A DNA stretch of 64,000 bases from Paracoccaceae bacterium (GCA_024742705.1 JANSXZ010000004.1:149535-213534), one strand, 5' to 3'. Positions 1 to 9,097 are shown, counted from the first letter of the stretch. Program-made: numbers and translations. Notes: generated by a model from the sequence alone, not told the origin.

Positions 1-249
1 TACTCGGCGCATAATGCCGTGCTGAACGATCCCGGCTTCAAGGACAGTGCGCCCTTCGCGGGCGATTTCCTGGAAGCGATGGCCAATGTGCAGGACTTCT
101 GGCAGGAGCCGGCCTATGCCGAACTGCTGCTGGCGATGCAAAAGCGCCTGCACGACTACATCGTGGCCGATCAGGGCACCGCGAAAGAGGCTCTCGACAA
201 GCTGGTCGAGGACTGGACCGAAGTCTTCGAGGATGAAGGCAAGCTCTAG
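1..249 (+). CDS. ABC transporter substrate-binding protein, C-terminal end (partial)
   Basis: An open frame enters from the left edge and stops with TAG at 247-249, giving the last 82 residues. The segment is soluble and helical, with a Phe-Trp-Gln-Glu-Pro stretch followed by a helix and a C-terminal Lys-Leu. This is the usual end of MalE/UgpB-like periplasmic sugar-binding proteins, whose tails carry a conserved 'GQGTAKEALD'-like helix; here it reads GTAKEALDKLVEDW. Two permeases, two ATPases and a kinase follow on the same strand, so it is very likely the periplasmic receptor of that importer. The ligand cannot be read from this fragment. The family is inferred from the tail and the context. 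Confidence 0.8.
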   Translation, partial: YSAHNAVLNDPGFKDSAPFAGDFLEAMANVQDFWQEPAYAELLLAMQKRLHDYIVADQGTAKEALDKLVEDWTEVFEDEGKL

Positions 250-262
250 CCTGTTCCCGGGG

Positions 263-287
263 CCGGGCGGCGGCTTGTGCCGCCCGG
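263..287 (+). repeat. GC hairpin between binding-protein and permease genes
   Basis: A perfect 9-bp inverted repeat, CCGGGCGGC and GCCGCCCGG with a 7-nt loop, sits 14 nt after the stop of the binding-protein gene. It is not followed by a T-run. Hairpins here are typical of ABC operons, where they stabilise or partly attenuate the mRNA so that binding protein exceeds permease. That role is inferred. Confidence 0.7.
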
Positions 288-374
288 ACCTTTCCCGACC
301 CGCGCAGCCGGCGCTGGCAACGCGCCCGATTGCGCGCATGATCCCATCACAGCCAAGCGAACGGGCCTTCCGCC

Positions 375-1322
375 ATGCCGTCCAACCCCATCGACAGCGC
401 CGCGCGCGCCACGCCTGAGCCGGTCGCGCGCAAGATACGCGGCCTGTCGGACCGCGCAATTGCCTGGCTGTTCGTGGCGCCGACGATCTTCCTGCTGCTG
501 GCGATCAACATCTTTCCGCTGATCTGGACGATCCGGCTTTCATTCACGAACTTCCGCGCCAACCGTCCCAATCGCGAGGTCGAATGGGTGGGCCTGCGCA
601 ACTACGAGCGCATCCTCACCGACAGCGACATCTGGCTGACCATGCAGGCGACGGCGCATTTCCTGTTCTGGACGATCTTCTTTCAGGTTCTCATCGGTTT
701 CACCCTGGCCTGGCTGATCAACAGGAAATTCCGCGGCAACGATCTGTGGACCACGATCATCGTCTTGCCGATGATGCTGAGCCCGGCGGTCGTGGGCAAT
801 TTCTGGACCTTCCTCTATCAGCCGCAGATCGGGCTTTTCAATTACGTGGTCAGCTTCTTCACCGGGGTCGATCCTTCTTCCTTCGAGATGCTCGGTTCGG
901 TCACGCTTGCGCCCTGGTCGATCGTGATCGTCGACACATGGATGTGGACGCCTTTCGTGATGCTGATCTGTCTTGCCGGACTGCGTTCGATCCCTGACTA
1001 TATCTACGAGGCGGCCGAGATCGACCGCGCCAGCAAGCTGCGCCAGTTCTTCACCATCACCTTGCCCATGGTCCTGCCTTTCCTGATGCTGGCGGTGCTG
1101 TTTCGCGGCATAGAGAACTTCAAGATGTTCGATCTGGTGGTGCAGCTGACAGGCGGCGGGCCGGGGTCGATCACCGAGGTGACGTCGATCAATCTCAAAC
1201 GCGAAGCCTTTGAGAAATGGCGCACCGGCTATGCCTCGGCCTATGCGATCATCCTTTTCGTGACGGTCTTCGGCCTGGCTTCGATTTACGTCAAGGCATT
1301 GAACAAGGTAAAGCAACGATGA
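375..1322 (+). CDS. Sugar/polyol ABC transporter permease (MalF/UgpA type)
   Basis: 315 residues with about six hydrophobic segments. The first spans roughly residues 33-55 after a basic cytoplasmic N-terminus. The EAA coupling loop begins near residue 212 (EAAEIDRASKLRQ) and would dock on the ATPase. The length fits MalF/UgpA-type permeases without the large MalF periplasmic domain. The stop overlaps the start of the second permease as ATGA at 1319-1322, so the two are translationally coupled. It forms the membrane channel with the next gene for a sugar or polyol delivered by the upstream binding protein. In layout (two permeases, a small membrane protein, two ATPases) the operon resembles the glycerol importer glpSTPQUV of rhizobia, but the substrate is not proven. 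Confidence 0.9.
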   Translation: MPSNPIDSAARATPEPVARKIRGLSDRAIAWLFVAPTIFLLLAINIFPLIWTIRLSFTNFRANRPNREVEWVGLRNYERILTDSDIWLTMQATAHFLFWTIFFQVLIGFTLAWLINRKFRGNDLWTTIIVLPMMLSPAVVGNFWTFLYQPQIGLFNYVVSFFTGVDPSSFEMLGSVTLAPWSIVIVDTWMWTPFVMLICLAGLRSIPDYIYEAAEIDRASKLRQFFTITLPMVLPFLMLAVLFRGIENFKMFDLVVQLTGGGPGSITEVTSINLKREAFEKWRTGYASAYAIILFVTVFGLASIYVKALNKVKQR

Positions 1323-2260
1323 GCGGCTATTCGGTCACCGAACCTTCGCCGCGGCAGAAGTGGATCGCCGGCGCGCTGGTGATCGGCTATGCGGTGATCA
1401 CCATCCTGCCGCTGGTCTGGATCCTGATCACCGGTTTCAAGTCGCCGTCGGATTCGATCTCGTACCCGCCCAAGGTGTTCTTCGAGCCCACTCTTGAGGG
1501 GTATGTGAACCTTTTCACGACGCGCACGCGCGTCAGCCCCGAAACGCTGGAATCGCTGCCGCCGCCCGAGACATGGTATGACGAGATCGTTCGGCGCAAC
1601 GATCTGGTGATCGCCGGGCCCAGCCGCTACGGCGAACGGTTCCTGAATTCGATCGTCATCGGCTTCGGTTCGACATTTCTGAGCATTTTCCTGGGCACGC
1701 TGGCCGCCTATGCCTTCAGCCGCTTCAAGGTGCCGCTGAAGGACGATCTGCTGTTCTTCATCCTCTCGACGCGGATGATGCCGCCCATCGCCGTGGCGAT
1801 CCCGATTTTCCTGATGTTCCGGCAACTGGGACTGAGCGACACGCACCTGGGCATGATCCTGCTTTACACGGCGGTGAACATCAGCCTCGCGGTCTGGCTG
1901 TTGAAAGGGTTCATCGACGAGATCCCGCTGGAATACGAGGAGGCGGCGCTGATCGACGGGTACACGCGGTTTCAGGCGTTCTACAAGGTTGTACTGCCGC
2001 AGGCGGCCACGGGCATCGCGTCGACAGCCATCTTCTGCCTGATCTTCGCGTGGAACGAATATGCCTTCGCGGTGTTGCTGACCTCGGGAACTGCGCAGAC
2101 CGCGCCGCCCTTCATACCGACGATCATCGGTGTGGGTGGCCAGGACTGGCCGGCGGTGGCGGCGGGGGCGACGCTGTTCCTGTTGCCGGTGATGGTGTTC
2201 ACGATCCTGCTGCGCAAGCATCTGTTGCGTGGGATCACCTTTGGCGCGGTGCGCAAATGA
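1319..2260 (+). CDS. Sugar/polyol ABC transporter permease (MalG/UgpE type)
   Basis: 313 residues. The ATG at 1319 overlaps the preceding stop as ATGA and was chosen over longer in-frame starts for that reason. There are six likely membrane segments and an EAA loop near residue 207 (EEAALIDGYTRFQAF). Between the first two membrane segments lies an unusually long periplasmic stretch rich in charged residues, about residues 55-105, which is longer than in a minimal MalG. It is the second half of the transmembrane channel. It is followed by a 60-nt gap and a small membrane-peptide gene. Confidence 0.9.
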   Translation: MSGYSVTEPSPRQKWIAGALVIGYAVITILPLVWILITGFKSPSDSISYPPKVFFEPTLEGYVNLFTTRTRVSPETLESLPPPETWYDEIVRRNDLVIAGPSRYGERFLNSIVIGFGSTFLSIFLGTLAAYAFSRFKVPLKDDLLFFILSTRMMPPIAVAIPIFLMFRQLGLSDTHLGMILLYTAVNISLAVWLLKGFIDEIPLEYEEAALIDGYTRFQAFYKVVLPQAATGIASTAIFCLIFAWNEYAFAVLLTSGTAQTAPPFIPTIIGVGGQDWPAVAAGATLFLLPVMVFTILLRKHLLRGITFGAVRK

Positions 2261-2320
2261 ACCGCTGTCGGCGGGGTCGTCCGGTATGAGTATTTGGGGA
2301 ACAATGAAGGGGGGCGCGGG

Positions 2321-2509
2321 ATGAGCGGTTTTCTGGACGGTTTGCTGCGGTTGCGGCGCGGACCCTGGGAGATGGTGGCCACGGTGCTGATCGCGGTGGG
2401 GGTCGTGATGCTGATGCAGCCGTATGTGATGTGGCTCTATACCTATTCGTTCATCGTGACGCTGGTGGGGACGGTGATGTTCATCGTCGTCAGCCATTTT
2501 CCGGAGTAG
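2321..2509 (+). CDS. Small two-helix membrane protein of the ABC operon
   Basis: 62 residues starting at the ATG at 2321, with a purine-rich GGGGCGCGGG just upstream. It has two hydrophobic helices, about residues 18-36 and 40-58, with a short polar N-terminus. It ends 3 nt before the first ATPase gene, so it is firmly inside the operon. Small membrane proteins occupy the same place in some two-ATPase polyol importers; the rhizobial glycerol operon has glpU of unknown role. I infer an accessory or stability role for the transporter. Without the context I would call it hypothetical. Confidence 0.7.
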   Translation: MSGFLDGLLRLRRGPWEMVATVLIAVGVVMLMQPYVMWLYTYSFIVTLVGTVMFIVVSHFPE

Positions 2510-2512
2510 CGC

Positions 2513-3610
2513 ATGGCCCGGATCGTCATCAAGGACGTGCGCAAGGAGTTCGGCGATTTCACCGCCGTGCAGGCGTCGAGCTTTACCATCGAGGATGGCG
2601 AGTTCTTCATGCTGCTGGGGCCTTCGGGATGTGGCAAGACGACAACCTTGCGGATGATCGCCGGGCTGGAACTGCCGACCAGCGGCGAGATCTACATCGA
2701 TGGCGAGGAGGTCGGGCAAAAGCCGGCGAGCCAGCGCGACATTGCCTTCGTTTTCCAGATGTTCGCGCTTTATCCGCATATGAATGTGCGGCGCAACATC
2801 TCGTATCCGCTGGTAAGCCAGGGGATGGGGCGCGCCGAGGTGAAGGCGCGGGTGGCCGAGGTGGCGCGTATTCTCGGGATCGAGGACATCCTCGACCGGC
2901 CGGTGGGCGGGCTGTCGGGGGGCGACAGGCAGCGCGTGGCGCTGGGGCGCGCCATCGTGCGGCGGCCCAAGGCCTTCATGATGGACGAGCCGCTGGGGGC
3001 GCTGGACGCGGAATTCCGCGAGCATATGTCCGAGGAGTTGCGCGCGCTGCACGACCGGATGGGCGCGACCACGGTTTATGTCACGCATGACCAGCTGGAG
3101 GCGATGCAGATGGGCGACAAGATCGTGGTGATGAACCACGGTGTCGTTGAACAGTTCGGCACGCCGCAGGACATCTACGACAAGCCCGCCACGATGTTCG
3201 TCGCGGATTTCATCGGTGCGCCGGCGATGAACCTGATGCGTTTCGACGGGGAGGTCGCGCCGGGGGCCACATCGTTGCTGTATGACGGCGCGGAGGTGGC
3301 GGTGCCGCGGATGCGCGAGGGGCGGCGCGGCGCGCTGGCACTGGGGGTGCGGCCCGAGCATGTGCACCTGGACGATGCGGCGCCGCACCGGGGCCGCATC
3401 GCGGCTGTCGAGTATCTGGGCACGACGCAGATCCTGACGCTGGAGACGGCGACGGGCGCTCTGAAGCTGCGGGCGCCGGCGGCGCAGGTTGCGCGGGTTG
3501 GTGAAACGGTGGGGCTGCGGTTCAACGGGCGCACGCTGTCGGTGTTCGACGCGCGGAGCGGCGCGGCGCTGGCTTCGGATCTGAATGCGCAAGGGGGTGG
3601 CGATGGCTGA
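2513..3610 (+). CDS. ABC transporter ATP-binding protein 1 (UgpC/MalK-like)
   Basis: 365 residues. Walker A is GPSGCGKT at residues 36-43, followed by the Q-loop (FVFQMF), a signature LSGGDRQRVA in which the usual Gln is Asp, Walker B ending MMDEPLGALD, and the switch His in VTHDQ. Residues from about 240 on form the MalK-type OB-fold (TOBE) regulatory domain. It would power import through the two permeases. The second ATPase follows with an 8-nt overlap, and two non-identical ATPases suggest a heterodimer as in GlpS/GlpT. The start is 3 nt after the small membrane gene. Confidence 0.92.
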   Translation: MARIVIKDVRKEFGDFTAVQASSFTIEDGEFFMLLGPSGCGKTTTLRMIAGLELPTSGEIYIDGEEVGQKPASQRDIAFVFQMFALYPHMNVRRNISYPLVSQGMGRAEVKARVAEVARILGIEDILDRPVGGLSGGDRQRVALGRAIVRRPKAFMMDEPLGALDAEFREHMSEELRALHDRMGATTVYVTHDQLEAMQMGDKIVVMNHGVVEQFGTPQDIYDKPATMFVADFIGAPAMNLMRFDGEVAPGATSLLYDGAEVAVPRMREGRRGALALGVRPEHVHLDDAAPHRGRIAAVEYLGTTQILTLETATGALKLRAPAAQVARVGETVGLRFNGRTLSVFDARSGAALASDLNAQGGGDG

Positions 3611-4595
3611 GGTCGAGCTGAGAAACCTGACCAGGCGGTACGGTGCCACGGTTGCGCTGAACGATGTGAGCATGGTGATCCCGGATGGCGCCTTCGTGGT
3701 GCTTCTGGGGCCGACTGGCGCGGGCAAGACCACCACGCTGCGCCTGATTGCCGGGCTGGACCGGCCCGATGGCGGCGACATCCGGGTGGCCGGGCGATCG
3801 GTTCTGGGCGATACGCCGGCACAGCGCGACGTGGCGATGGTGTTCCAGCAGTATTCTCTCTATCCGCATCTGACTGTGCGCGACAACCTGGCGTTTCCGT
3901 TGAAATCGCCGATCCTGCGCACACCGCCCGACGAGATCCGGCGCAAGGTCGATGAGGTGGCGCAGGTGCTGCAGATCGCGCACAAGCTGGACAACAAGGC
4001 GACGGCCTTGTCGGGCGGCGAGATGCAGCGCGTGTCGATCGGGCGCGCCCTGGTGCGGCGCCCGAACATCTATCTGATGGATGAACCGCTGAGTTCGCTC
4101 GACGCCAAGCTGCGCAGCGACCTGCGCGTCGAACTGAAGCGAATTCAGGCCGGTCTGGGCGCGACCCTGCTTTATGTGACGCACGACCAGATCGAGGCGA
4201 TGACGATGGCCACCCATGTGGGCGTTCTGGATGCCGGGCGGCTGGTGCAGTTCGGCACGCCGCGCGAAATCTATGAAGACCCGGTCAGCGTCTATGTCGC
4301 GCAGCGGCTGGGCCTGCCGCGGATCAACGTCCTGCCGGCGGATCTGTTCGCCGGCGCGCCGTCGCGGGCGGCCACCATCGGGCTGCGCCCCGAACATATC
4401 GTGCAGGGCGAGGGCGCGACCAGCACGGTGACGCGCATCGAGCGTCTGGGCGATCAGACCCGGCTGCACCTGTCGCTGCGCGGGCACCCCGTGGTGACGG
4501 TGGCGGATGCGCATACGCCGTTGAAGCCGGGCGACGAATTGCCGATCCGGCCCGAGAACCCGTTGTTCTTCGATTCCGCCGGTGCACGGGTGTAA
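3603..4595 (+). CDS. ABC transporter ATP-binding protein 2 (MalK-like)
   Basis: 330 residues. The ATG at 3603 lies inside the end of the previous gene behind AAGGGGGTGG, which fits a ribosome site. Walker A is GPTGAGKT at 36-43, the signature is LSGGEMQRVS, Walker B runs into DEPLSSLD and the switch is VTHDQ. The C-terminal regulatory domain is shorter than in ATPase 1. It is likely the partner half of a heterodimeric motor. The kinase gene follows after 17 nt and is probably in the same transcript. Confidence 0.92.
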   Translation: MAEVELRNLTRRYGATVALNDVSMVIPDGAFVVLLGPTGAGKTTTLRLIAGLDRPDGGDIRVAGRSVLGDTPAQRDVAMVFQQYSLYPHLTVRDNLAFPLKSPILRTPPDEIRRKVDEVAQVLQIAHKLDNKATALSGGEMQRVSIGRALVRRPNIYLMDEPLSSLDAKLRSDLRVELKRIQAGLGATLLYVTHDQIEAMTMATHVGVLDAGRLVQFGTPREIYEDPVSVYVAQRLGLPRINVLPADLFAGAPSRAATIGLRPEHIVQGEGATSTVTRIERLGDQTRLHLSLRGHPVVTVADAHTPLKPGDELPIRPENPLFFDSAGARV

Positions 4596-4612
4596 CAGCA
4601 AAGGAAAGACCC

Positions 4613-6232
4613 ATGGCTCATTTCATGAATGCCCGCGAGGCTTTGGTGACCGAGGCGATTGATGGCGGCCTTCGGGCCGGGGCCGGCCGTCTGGCGCGGC
4701 TGGACGGCTATCCACACATTCGCGTCGTGGTGCGCACCGACTGGGACAAATCCCGCGTGGCGCTGGTGTCGGGGGGCGGATCGGGCCATGAGCCGGCGCA
4801 CGCCGGGTTCGTCGGGCGCGGCCTGCTGACGGCTGCGGTCTGCGGGGATGTCTTTGCCTCGCCTTCGGTGGATGCGGTTCTGGCCGGCATCCTTGCGGTG
4901 ACCGGCAAGGCGGGATGCCTTCTGATCGTCAAGAACTATACCGGCGACCGGCTGAACTTTGGCCTGGCGGCCGAGCGCGCGCGCAGCTTCGGCCTGAAGG
5001 TTTCGATGGTGATCGTGGACGACGACATCGCGTTGCCGGACCTGCCGCAGGCACGCGGTGTCGCCGGCACGTTGTTCGTGCACAAGATCGCAGGCGCCTT
5101 GGCCGAGGAGGGCGCCGATCTGGAAACCGTCACCGCCGCCGCCCAGGGCGTGGTGTCGCGGGTTGCGTCGATTGGCATGTCGGCGGACACCGGAACGGTG
5201 CCGGGATCGCCGAAGGAAAACCGGATCGCGCCGGGCATGGCCGAACTGGGCCTCGGGATTCACGGTGAAGCCGGGGTAGAGCAGGTTGCGTTGAGCAGTG
5301 CGCGCGATGCCGTCGCCGTGGTGGCCCAGCGCCTTGCGCCCTACCTTGGGTCGGGCGATCACGTCGCGCTTGTCAACAACCTGGGCGGGGCGACGCCCTT
5401 GGAAATGGCGGTCGTGACCGAGGAACTGATGAAATCCGAGATCGGCCCGCGGATCCGGTGGATGGTGGGGCCCGCGCCGCTGATGACATCGCTGGACATG
5501 CAGGGTTTTTCGGTGTCGCTTCTGCCGGTGGGGCCGGACGAGGCCGCAGCGCTGATGGCGCCGGTGGCCTGCCCGGCCTGGCCGCCCTGCGTGGAAATGG
5601 CGCCGGTCACCGTGCTGGCCTTGCCCGACGGTCTGACGCCGATCGCGCCGCTGCCGTCCGAACATCCTGAAACCGCAGAGTTCATTGCGCGCTGCTGCGA
5701 TATCCTGATCGACGCCGAAACGGACCTGAATGCGCTGGATGCGAAATCCGGCGATGGCGACACCGGCGCGACGCTGGCCGGGGCGGCGCGGGCGCTGAAG
5801 ACGGCGATGCCGCGGCTGCCGCTGGCGGATCTGACGCAACTGCACCGTGCCATCGGGCTGGAACTGAGCCAGACCATGGGGGGCTCGTCCGGTGTCCTGC
5901 TGGCGATCTTCTTTTCGGCCGCGGGCGATGCGGCGGCCAGCGGGATGGGCACGGTCGATGCGCTGAAGGCGGGGCTTGCGCGGATCCGCCAGGTCGGTGG
6001 CGCGGCGCGTGGCGACCGCACGATGATCGACGCGCTGGAACCCGCGCTGGAGGCGCTGCCCGAAGGCCTTGCGGCGGCGGCCCGGGCGGCGCGCGAGGGC
6101 GCCGATGCGACGGCGGCGATCACCCGTGCCAAGGCCGGGCGGGCCAGCTATGTATCGGCCGACAAGCTGGCCGGACACAACGATCCGGGTGCTGAAGCCG
6201 TGGCGCGGCTTTTCGAGCGGCTCAGCGCCTGA
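4613..6232 (+). CDS. Dihydroxyacetone kinase family protein, fused DhaK-DhaL
   Basis: 539 residues. The DhaK-like part (about 1-330) has the nucleotide/substrate loop GGGSGHEPAHAG and the covalent substrate histidine at 217 in GIHGEAG, where the carbonyl of the substrate forms a hemiaminal. The DhaL-like part (about 345-539) has the metal-binding GDGDTG loop and a MGGSSG turn for ATP. A single-chain DhaK-DhaL is the ATP-dependent type, not the PTS-dependent type. Sitting at the end of an ABC operon, it probably phosphorylates the imported ketose or its oxidation product. Dihydroxyacetone is the default guess, but this family also contains tetrulose kinases, so L- or D-erythrulose is possible. 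GTG and ATG starts further upstream are unlikely because the SD AAGGAAAG precedes 4613. Confidence 0.9.
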   Translation: MAHFMNAREALVTEAIDGGLRAGAGRLARLDGYPHIRVVVRTDWDKSRVALVSGGGSGHEPAHAGFVGRGLLTAAVCGDVFASPSVDAVLAGILAVTGKAGCLLIVKNYTGDRLNFGLAAERARSFGLKVSMVIVDDDIALPDLPQARGVAGTLFVHKIAGALAEEGADLETVTAAAQGVVSRVASIGMSADTGTVPGSPKENRIAPGMAELGLGIHGEAGVEQVALSSARDAVAVVAQRLAPYLGSGDHVALVNNLGGATPLEMAVVTEELMKSEIGPRIRWMVGPAPLMTSLDMQGFSVSLLPVGPDEAAALMAPVACPAWPPCVEMAPVTVLALPDGLTPIAPLPSEHPETAEFIARCCDILIDAETDLNALDAKSGDGDTGATLAGAARALKTAMPRLPLADLTQLHRAIGLELSQTMGGSSGVLLAIFFSAAGDAAASGMGTVDALKAGLARIRQVGGAARGDRTMIDALEPALEALPEGLAAAARAAREGADATAAITRAKAGRASYVSADKLAGHNDPGAEAVARLFERLSA

Positions 6233-6233
6233 C

Positions 6234-7556
6234 ATGCGCCGGGCGTTCGCCTTCGCCGCGCTGCTGGCGCTGCTGGCGGGCGCGGGGGCGGCGTCCGACA
6301 TCGTGCTGCCCGCCGCGCCGGGCGACGCCGATTTCGCGCCTGTCGATCCGGCGCAGGTGGCGCTGGGGCAGATGCTGTTTTACGATCCGATCCTGTCGGG
6401 CAACCGCAACATCGCCTGCGCCACCTGCCACCACCCCGATTTCGGCACCTCCGACGGTGTCGCGCTTTCGCTGGGCGAAGGCGGCATCGGCCTGGGGCCG
6501 GGCCGGCGGGCCGACCCCGCCAATCGGCCCGAACAGCATATTCCGCGCAATGCGCCGGCGCTGTTCAATCTGGGCGCACGGGGCTTTGACGTGATGTTTC
6601 ACGATGGCCGGATCGAGGTTGACCCGGACAAGCCCGGCGGGCTGCGGACACCTCTGGGCGCGGATATGAGCGCGGGCTTCGCATCGCTTCTATCGGCGCA
6701 GACGATGTTTCCGGTGCTCAGCCCGGATGAAATGGCCGGCCACTACAGCGAAAACGACGTGGCGCGCGCGGTGCGGCAGGGCCGGATCACCGGGCCGGGC
6801 GGGGCCTGGGATATCCTGGCGCGCCGCGTGGCCCAGGTTCCGGGCTATACGCCGCTGATCCGCGCGGCCTTTCCCGATCAACCGCCGCAGGCGCTTTCGT
6901 TCAACGATATCTCGGATGCCATCGCCGCCTTTGTCGCCTTCGAATGGCGCGCCGACAACAGCTCGTTCGATGCTCATCTGCGCGGCCAGGCACCGCTGCG
7001 CGGCGCGGCGGCGCGGGGTATGGCGCTGTTTTACGGCGCGGCGCGGTGCAGCGTCTGCCATGCCGGCGCCTTCCAGACCGATCACCGGTTTCATGCGATG
7101 GCGGTGCCGCAGTTCGGGCCCGGCAAGGCGGCACGCTTTGAGTCCCACAACCACGACACGGGACGCATGCGCGTGACCGGACGCGCGGCCGATGCCTATG
7201 CCTTTCGCACGCCGTCGCTGCGCAATGTTCGCCACACCGGCCCCTATGGCCACACCGGCAGCCATGCGGACCTTGCCGGGTTCGTCGCCGACCATCTGGA
7301 TCCGGTCGCGGCGCTGCACCGTTTCGACGCGGCGGCGGTGCCGCTGGCGCCCCTTGAGGGCGCGCGCGGCGCGGTGCCGGCATCCGAAATCCAGCGGATC
7401 GCCGACGCGGTGCAGGCCCCGGCGGTGCGCCTGCAACCGGGTGATCTGCAGGATATCGTGGCGTTTCTGGACAGTCTGAGCGATCCGGGATCGCTGGCGG
7501 GCCGTCTGGGTGTGCCCGACGGCGTGCCCAGCGGCCTTGCCATGGACCGCCGCTGA
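6234..7556 (+). CDS. Di-heme cytochrome c peroxidase family protein (MauG/CcpA-like)
   Basis: 440 residues from the ATG at 6234, one base after the kinase stop. An N-terminal signal peptide (MRRAFAFAALLALLAG...) sends it to the periplasm. There are two CxxCH heme-c sites, CATCH at residues 62-66 and CSVCH at 272-276, in the spacing typical of bacterial cytochrome c peroxidases and MauG-like proteins. It probably reduces peroxide or oxidises a periplasmic partner. It runs head-on into a VCBS/ASPIC protein gene 20 nt away. These two families are often neighbours, but the nature of the substrate is not known. Confidence 0.88.
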   Translation: MRRAFAFAALLALLAGAGAASDIVLPAAPGDADFAPVDPAQVALGQMLFYDPILSGNRNIACATCHHPDFGTSDGVALSLGEGGIGLGPGRRADPANRPEQHIPRNAPALFNLGARGFDVMFHDGRIEVDPDKPGGLRTPLGADMSAGFASLLSAQTMFPVLSPDEMAGHYSENDVARAVRQGRITGPGGAWDILARRVAQVPGYTPLIRAAFPDQPPQALSFNDISDAIAAFVAFEWRADNSSFDAHLRGQAPLRGAAARGMALFYGAARCSVCHAGAFQTDHRFHAMAVPQFGPGKAARFESHNHDTGRMRVTGRAADAYAFRTPSLRNVRHTGPYGHTGSHADLAGFVADHLDPVAALHRFDAAAVPLAPLEGARGAVPASEIQRIADAVQAPAVRLQPGDLQDIVAFLDSLSDPGSLAGRLGVPDGVPSGLAMDRR

Positions 7557-7576
7557 AGCGGCGGCGGCGAAGGCCA

Positions 7577-9097
7577 TCAGGGCGCGGGTTTGCGGATCGT
7601 TTGGCGGGCATTGGCCGACAGCGCGTGGTCTGAAACCATGCCGTCGGGCCATGCCACGCTGACCTTTGCGCCGGAATCCCGCCCCAGACCGAAATGCAGG
7701 GGTACCGCGCTGCCGCCGGCATGGCCGCCGCCGATCACGCGATCCTGTACCTGCCGGCCCGATGCGCTTTGCAATGTGACGCGGGCGCCGACGGCGTTGC
7801 GGTTCGGTCCGGGCTGGGCCAGGTCGATCTGCAGCCAGTTTCCGGCGCTGGTGACATTGCGGTAAAGTTCCATCGGTGCGCGGCGGTTGACAACCGCCAG
7901 GTCAAGCCGACCGTCGCCGTCCAGATCGACAAGCGCCGCGCCGCGCGCACGCTCCATCCCGGCGACGCCGGCGGCCACCGACACTTCGGTGAACCGTCCG
8001 TCGGGCAACTGGCGCAGCAAGGAATTGGGATCGCGGATGGCATTTCCAGGCATCTGGTCGACGTTGCCCTTGGCGATGAACAGATCCGCGCGCCCGTCGT
8101 TGTCGACATCGGCGAATTTGGCGTGCCACCCGGTGGACGGCCGCCCGTCGTCGCCCAGGTGCGGGCGCTGGGCGTAGGTGCCCATATCGAAGGGCGCGGC
8201 GCGATAGCTGCCGTCGGGCTGCGCCAGTTGCAGCACCTGGTCGCCCATCGAAGTCAGCATAACCTCGGGGCGGCCATCGCCGGTGATATCGCGGCTGGCG
8301 ATGCCCATGCCCCAAAGGCTGATCCGGGGCCACCCGTCGCCGGGCCCGAGAAACCGCCCGGCGCGCAGGTCGTACATCTGCTCTGCGCCGTCGCGCACAT
8401 AATAGTGGCGGTCGTTCGATATCCGCAGCCGCAGTTGGCCGCCTGCGTCGCGGGCCATCAGCATCGACAGCGCGCAGTATCCCGGCGCCAGACTGCGCCA
8501 TGTGAAACGCCGCCCCTCGCGCACATAAAGATCGTTGGTGTCGCAGGCCTCGAAGGGGCCATCGGGATCGGCCCGGTCGACGTAGTTGCCCACCGCCAGC
8601 GTCAGCCTTTCGGCGCTGTCCCAATAGGCGGAAAACGCGGTGCTCCACCGGTCGCGGCCATCCAGCCCCCACAGCGCATTGGCGATGGAAAACCCGCAGG
8701 CGCCGTCGCCGCGCAGGATCAGGTTCGCGCCGACACGCAGCACGAACAGATCCATGTGGCCGTCGCCATCGGCGTCCAGAGGATAGGCGCCGGTGCTGTC
8801 GACGATGTTGCGCGCGGTGCCTTCGGGGCCTGTGGCCATCAGCGGCCGGCCGGAAAACCGCATCTCGCCAAGGTTTTCGAACAGCGTCGATGGCGCGCTG
8901 CCGCCGGCGGCAACCATGTCGGGCCGGCCATCGGCGTTGCAGTCCAGAACCGCCAGACCGCCGCCCACGAAATGCGTCCAGCCGCCAGAATAGACGTGCG
9001 GTATCAGCCGCGCCGACATGTTCTCAAACCGGATCGGATCGGCCGGGGCCGCGCCGCCGGCCGCCAGCGATAAAAGCACCGTCAAGGCCCGGATCAT
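7577..9097 (-). CDS. Secreted VCBS/FG-GAP repeat protein with ASPIC/UnbV domain (CRTAC1-like)
   Basis: 506 residues from the ATG at 9097, which overlaps the ROK gene stop as ATGA. An N-terminal signal peptide is followed by at least five calcium-binding FG-GAP motifs of the form DxDxDGxxD (DADGDGHMDLFV, DVDNDGRADLFI, DLDGDGRLDLAV). Near residues 420-490 comes an ASPIC/UnbV domain with NRNAVGARV and VAWPDG. The expected fold is a seven-bladed beta-propeller outside the cytoplasm. Function in this family is poorly defined. Translational coupling to a sugar-responsive ROK regulator is unusual and suggests co-expression with xylose genes. Confidence 0.85.
   Translation of the reverse strand: MIRALTVLLSLAAGGAAPADPIRFENMSARLIPHVYSGGWTHFVGGGLAVLDCNADGRPDMVAAGGSAPSTLFENLGEMRFSGRPLMATGPEGTARNIVDSTGAYPLDADGDGHMDLFVLRVGANLILRGDGACGFSIANALWGLDGRDRWSTAFSAYWDSAERLTLAVGNYVDRADPDGPFEACDTNDLYVREGRRFTWRSLAPGYCALSMLMARDAGGQLRLRISNDRHYYVRDGAEQMYDLRAGRFLGPGDGWPRISLWGMGIASRDITGDGRPEVMLTSMGDQVLQLAQPDGSYRAAPFDMGTYAQRPHLGDDGRPSTGWHAKFADVDNDGRADLFIAKGNVDQMPGNAIRDPNSLLRQLPDGRFTEVSVAAGVAGMERARGAALVDLDGDGRLDLAVVNRRAPMELYRNVTSAGNWLQIDLAQPGPNRNAVGARVTLQSASGRQVQDRVIGGGHAGGSAVPLHFGLGRDSGAKVSVAWPDGMVSDHALSANARQTIRKPAP

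Noticed and set aside
1286..3781. Very long minus-strand frame (831 codons) opposite the ABC operon
   Set aside because: It is the antisense shadow of the permease and ATPase genes. The translation is rich in Arg, His and Gln with no domain, as expected for GC-rich antisense frames.
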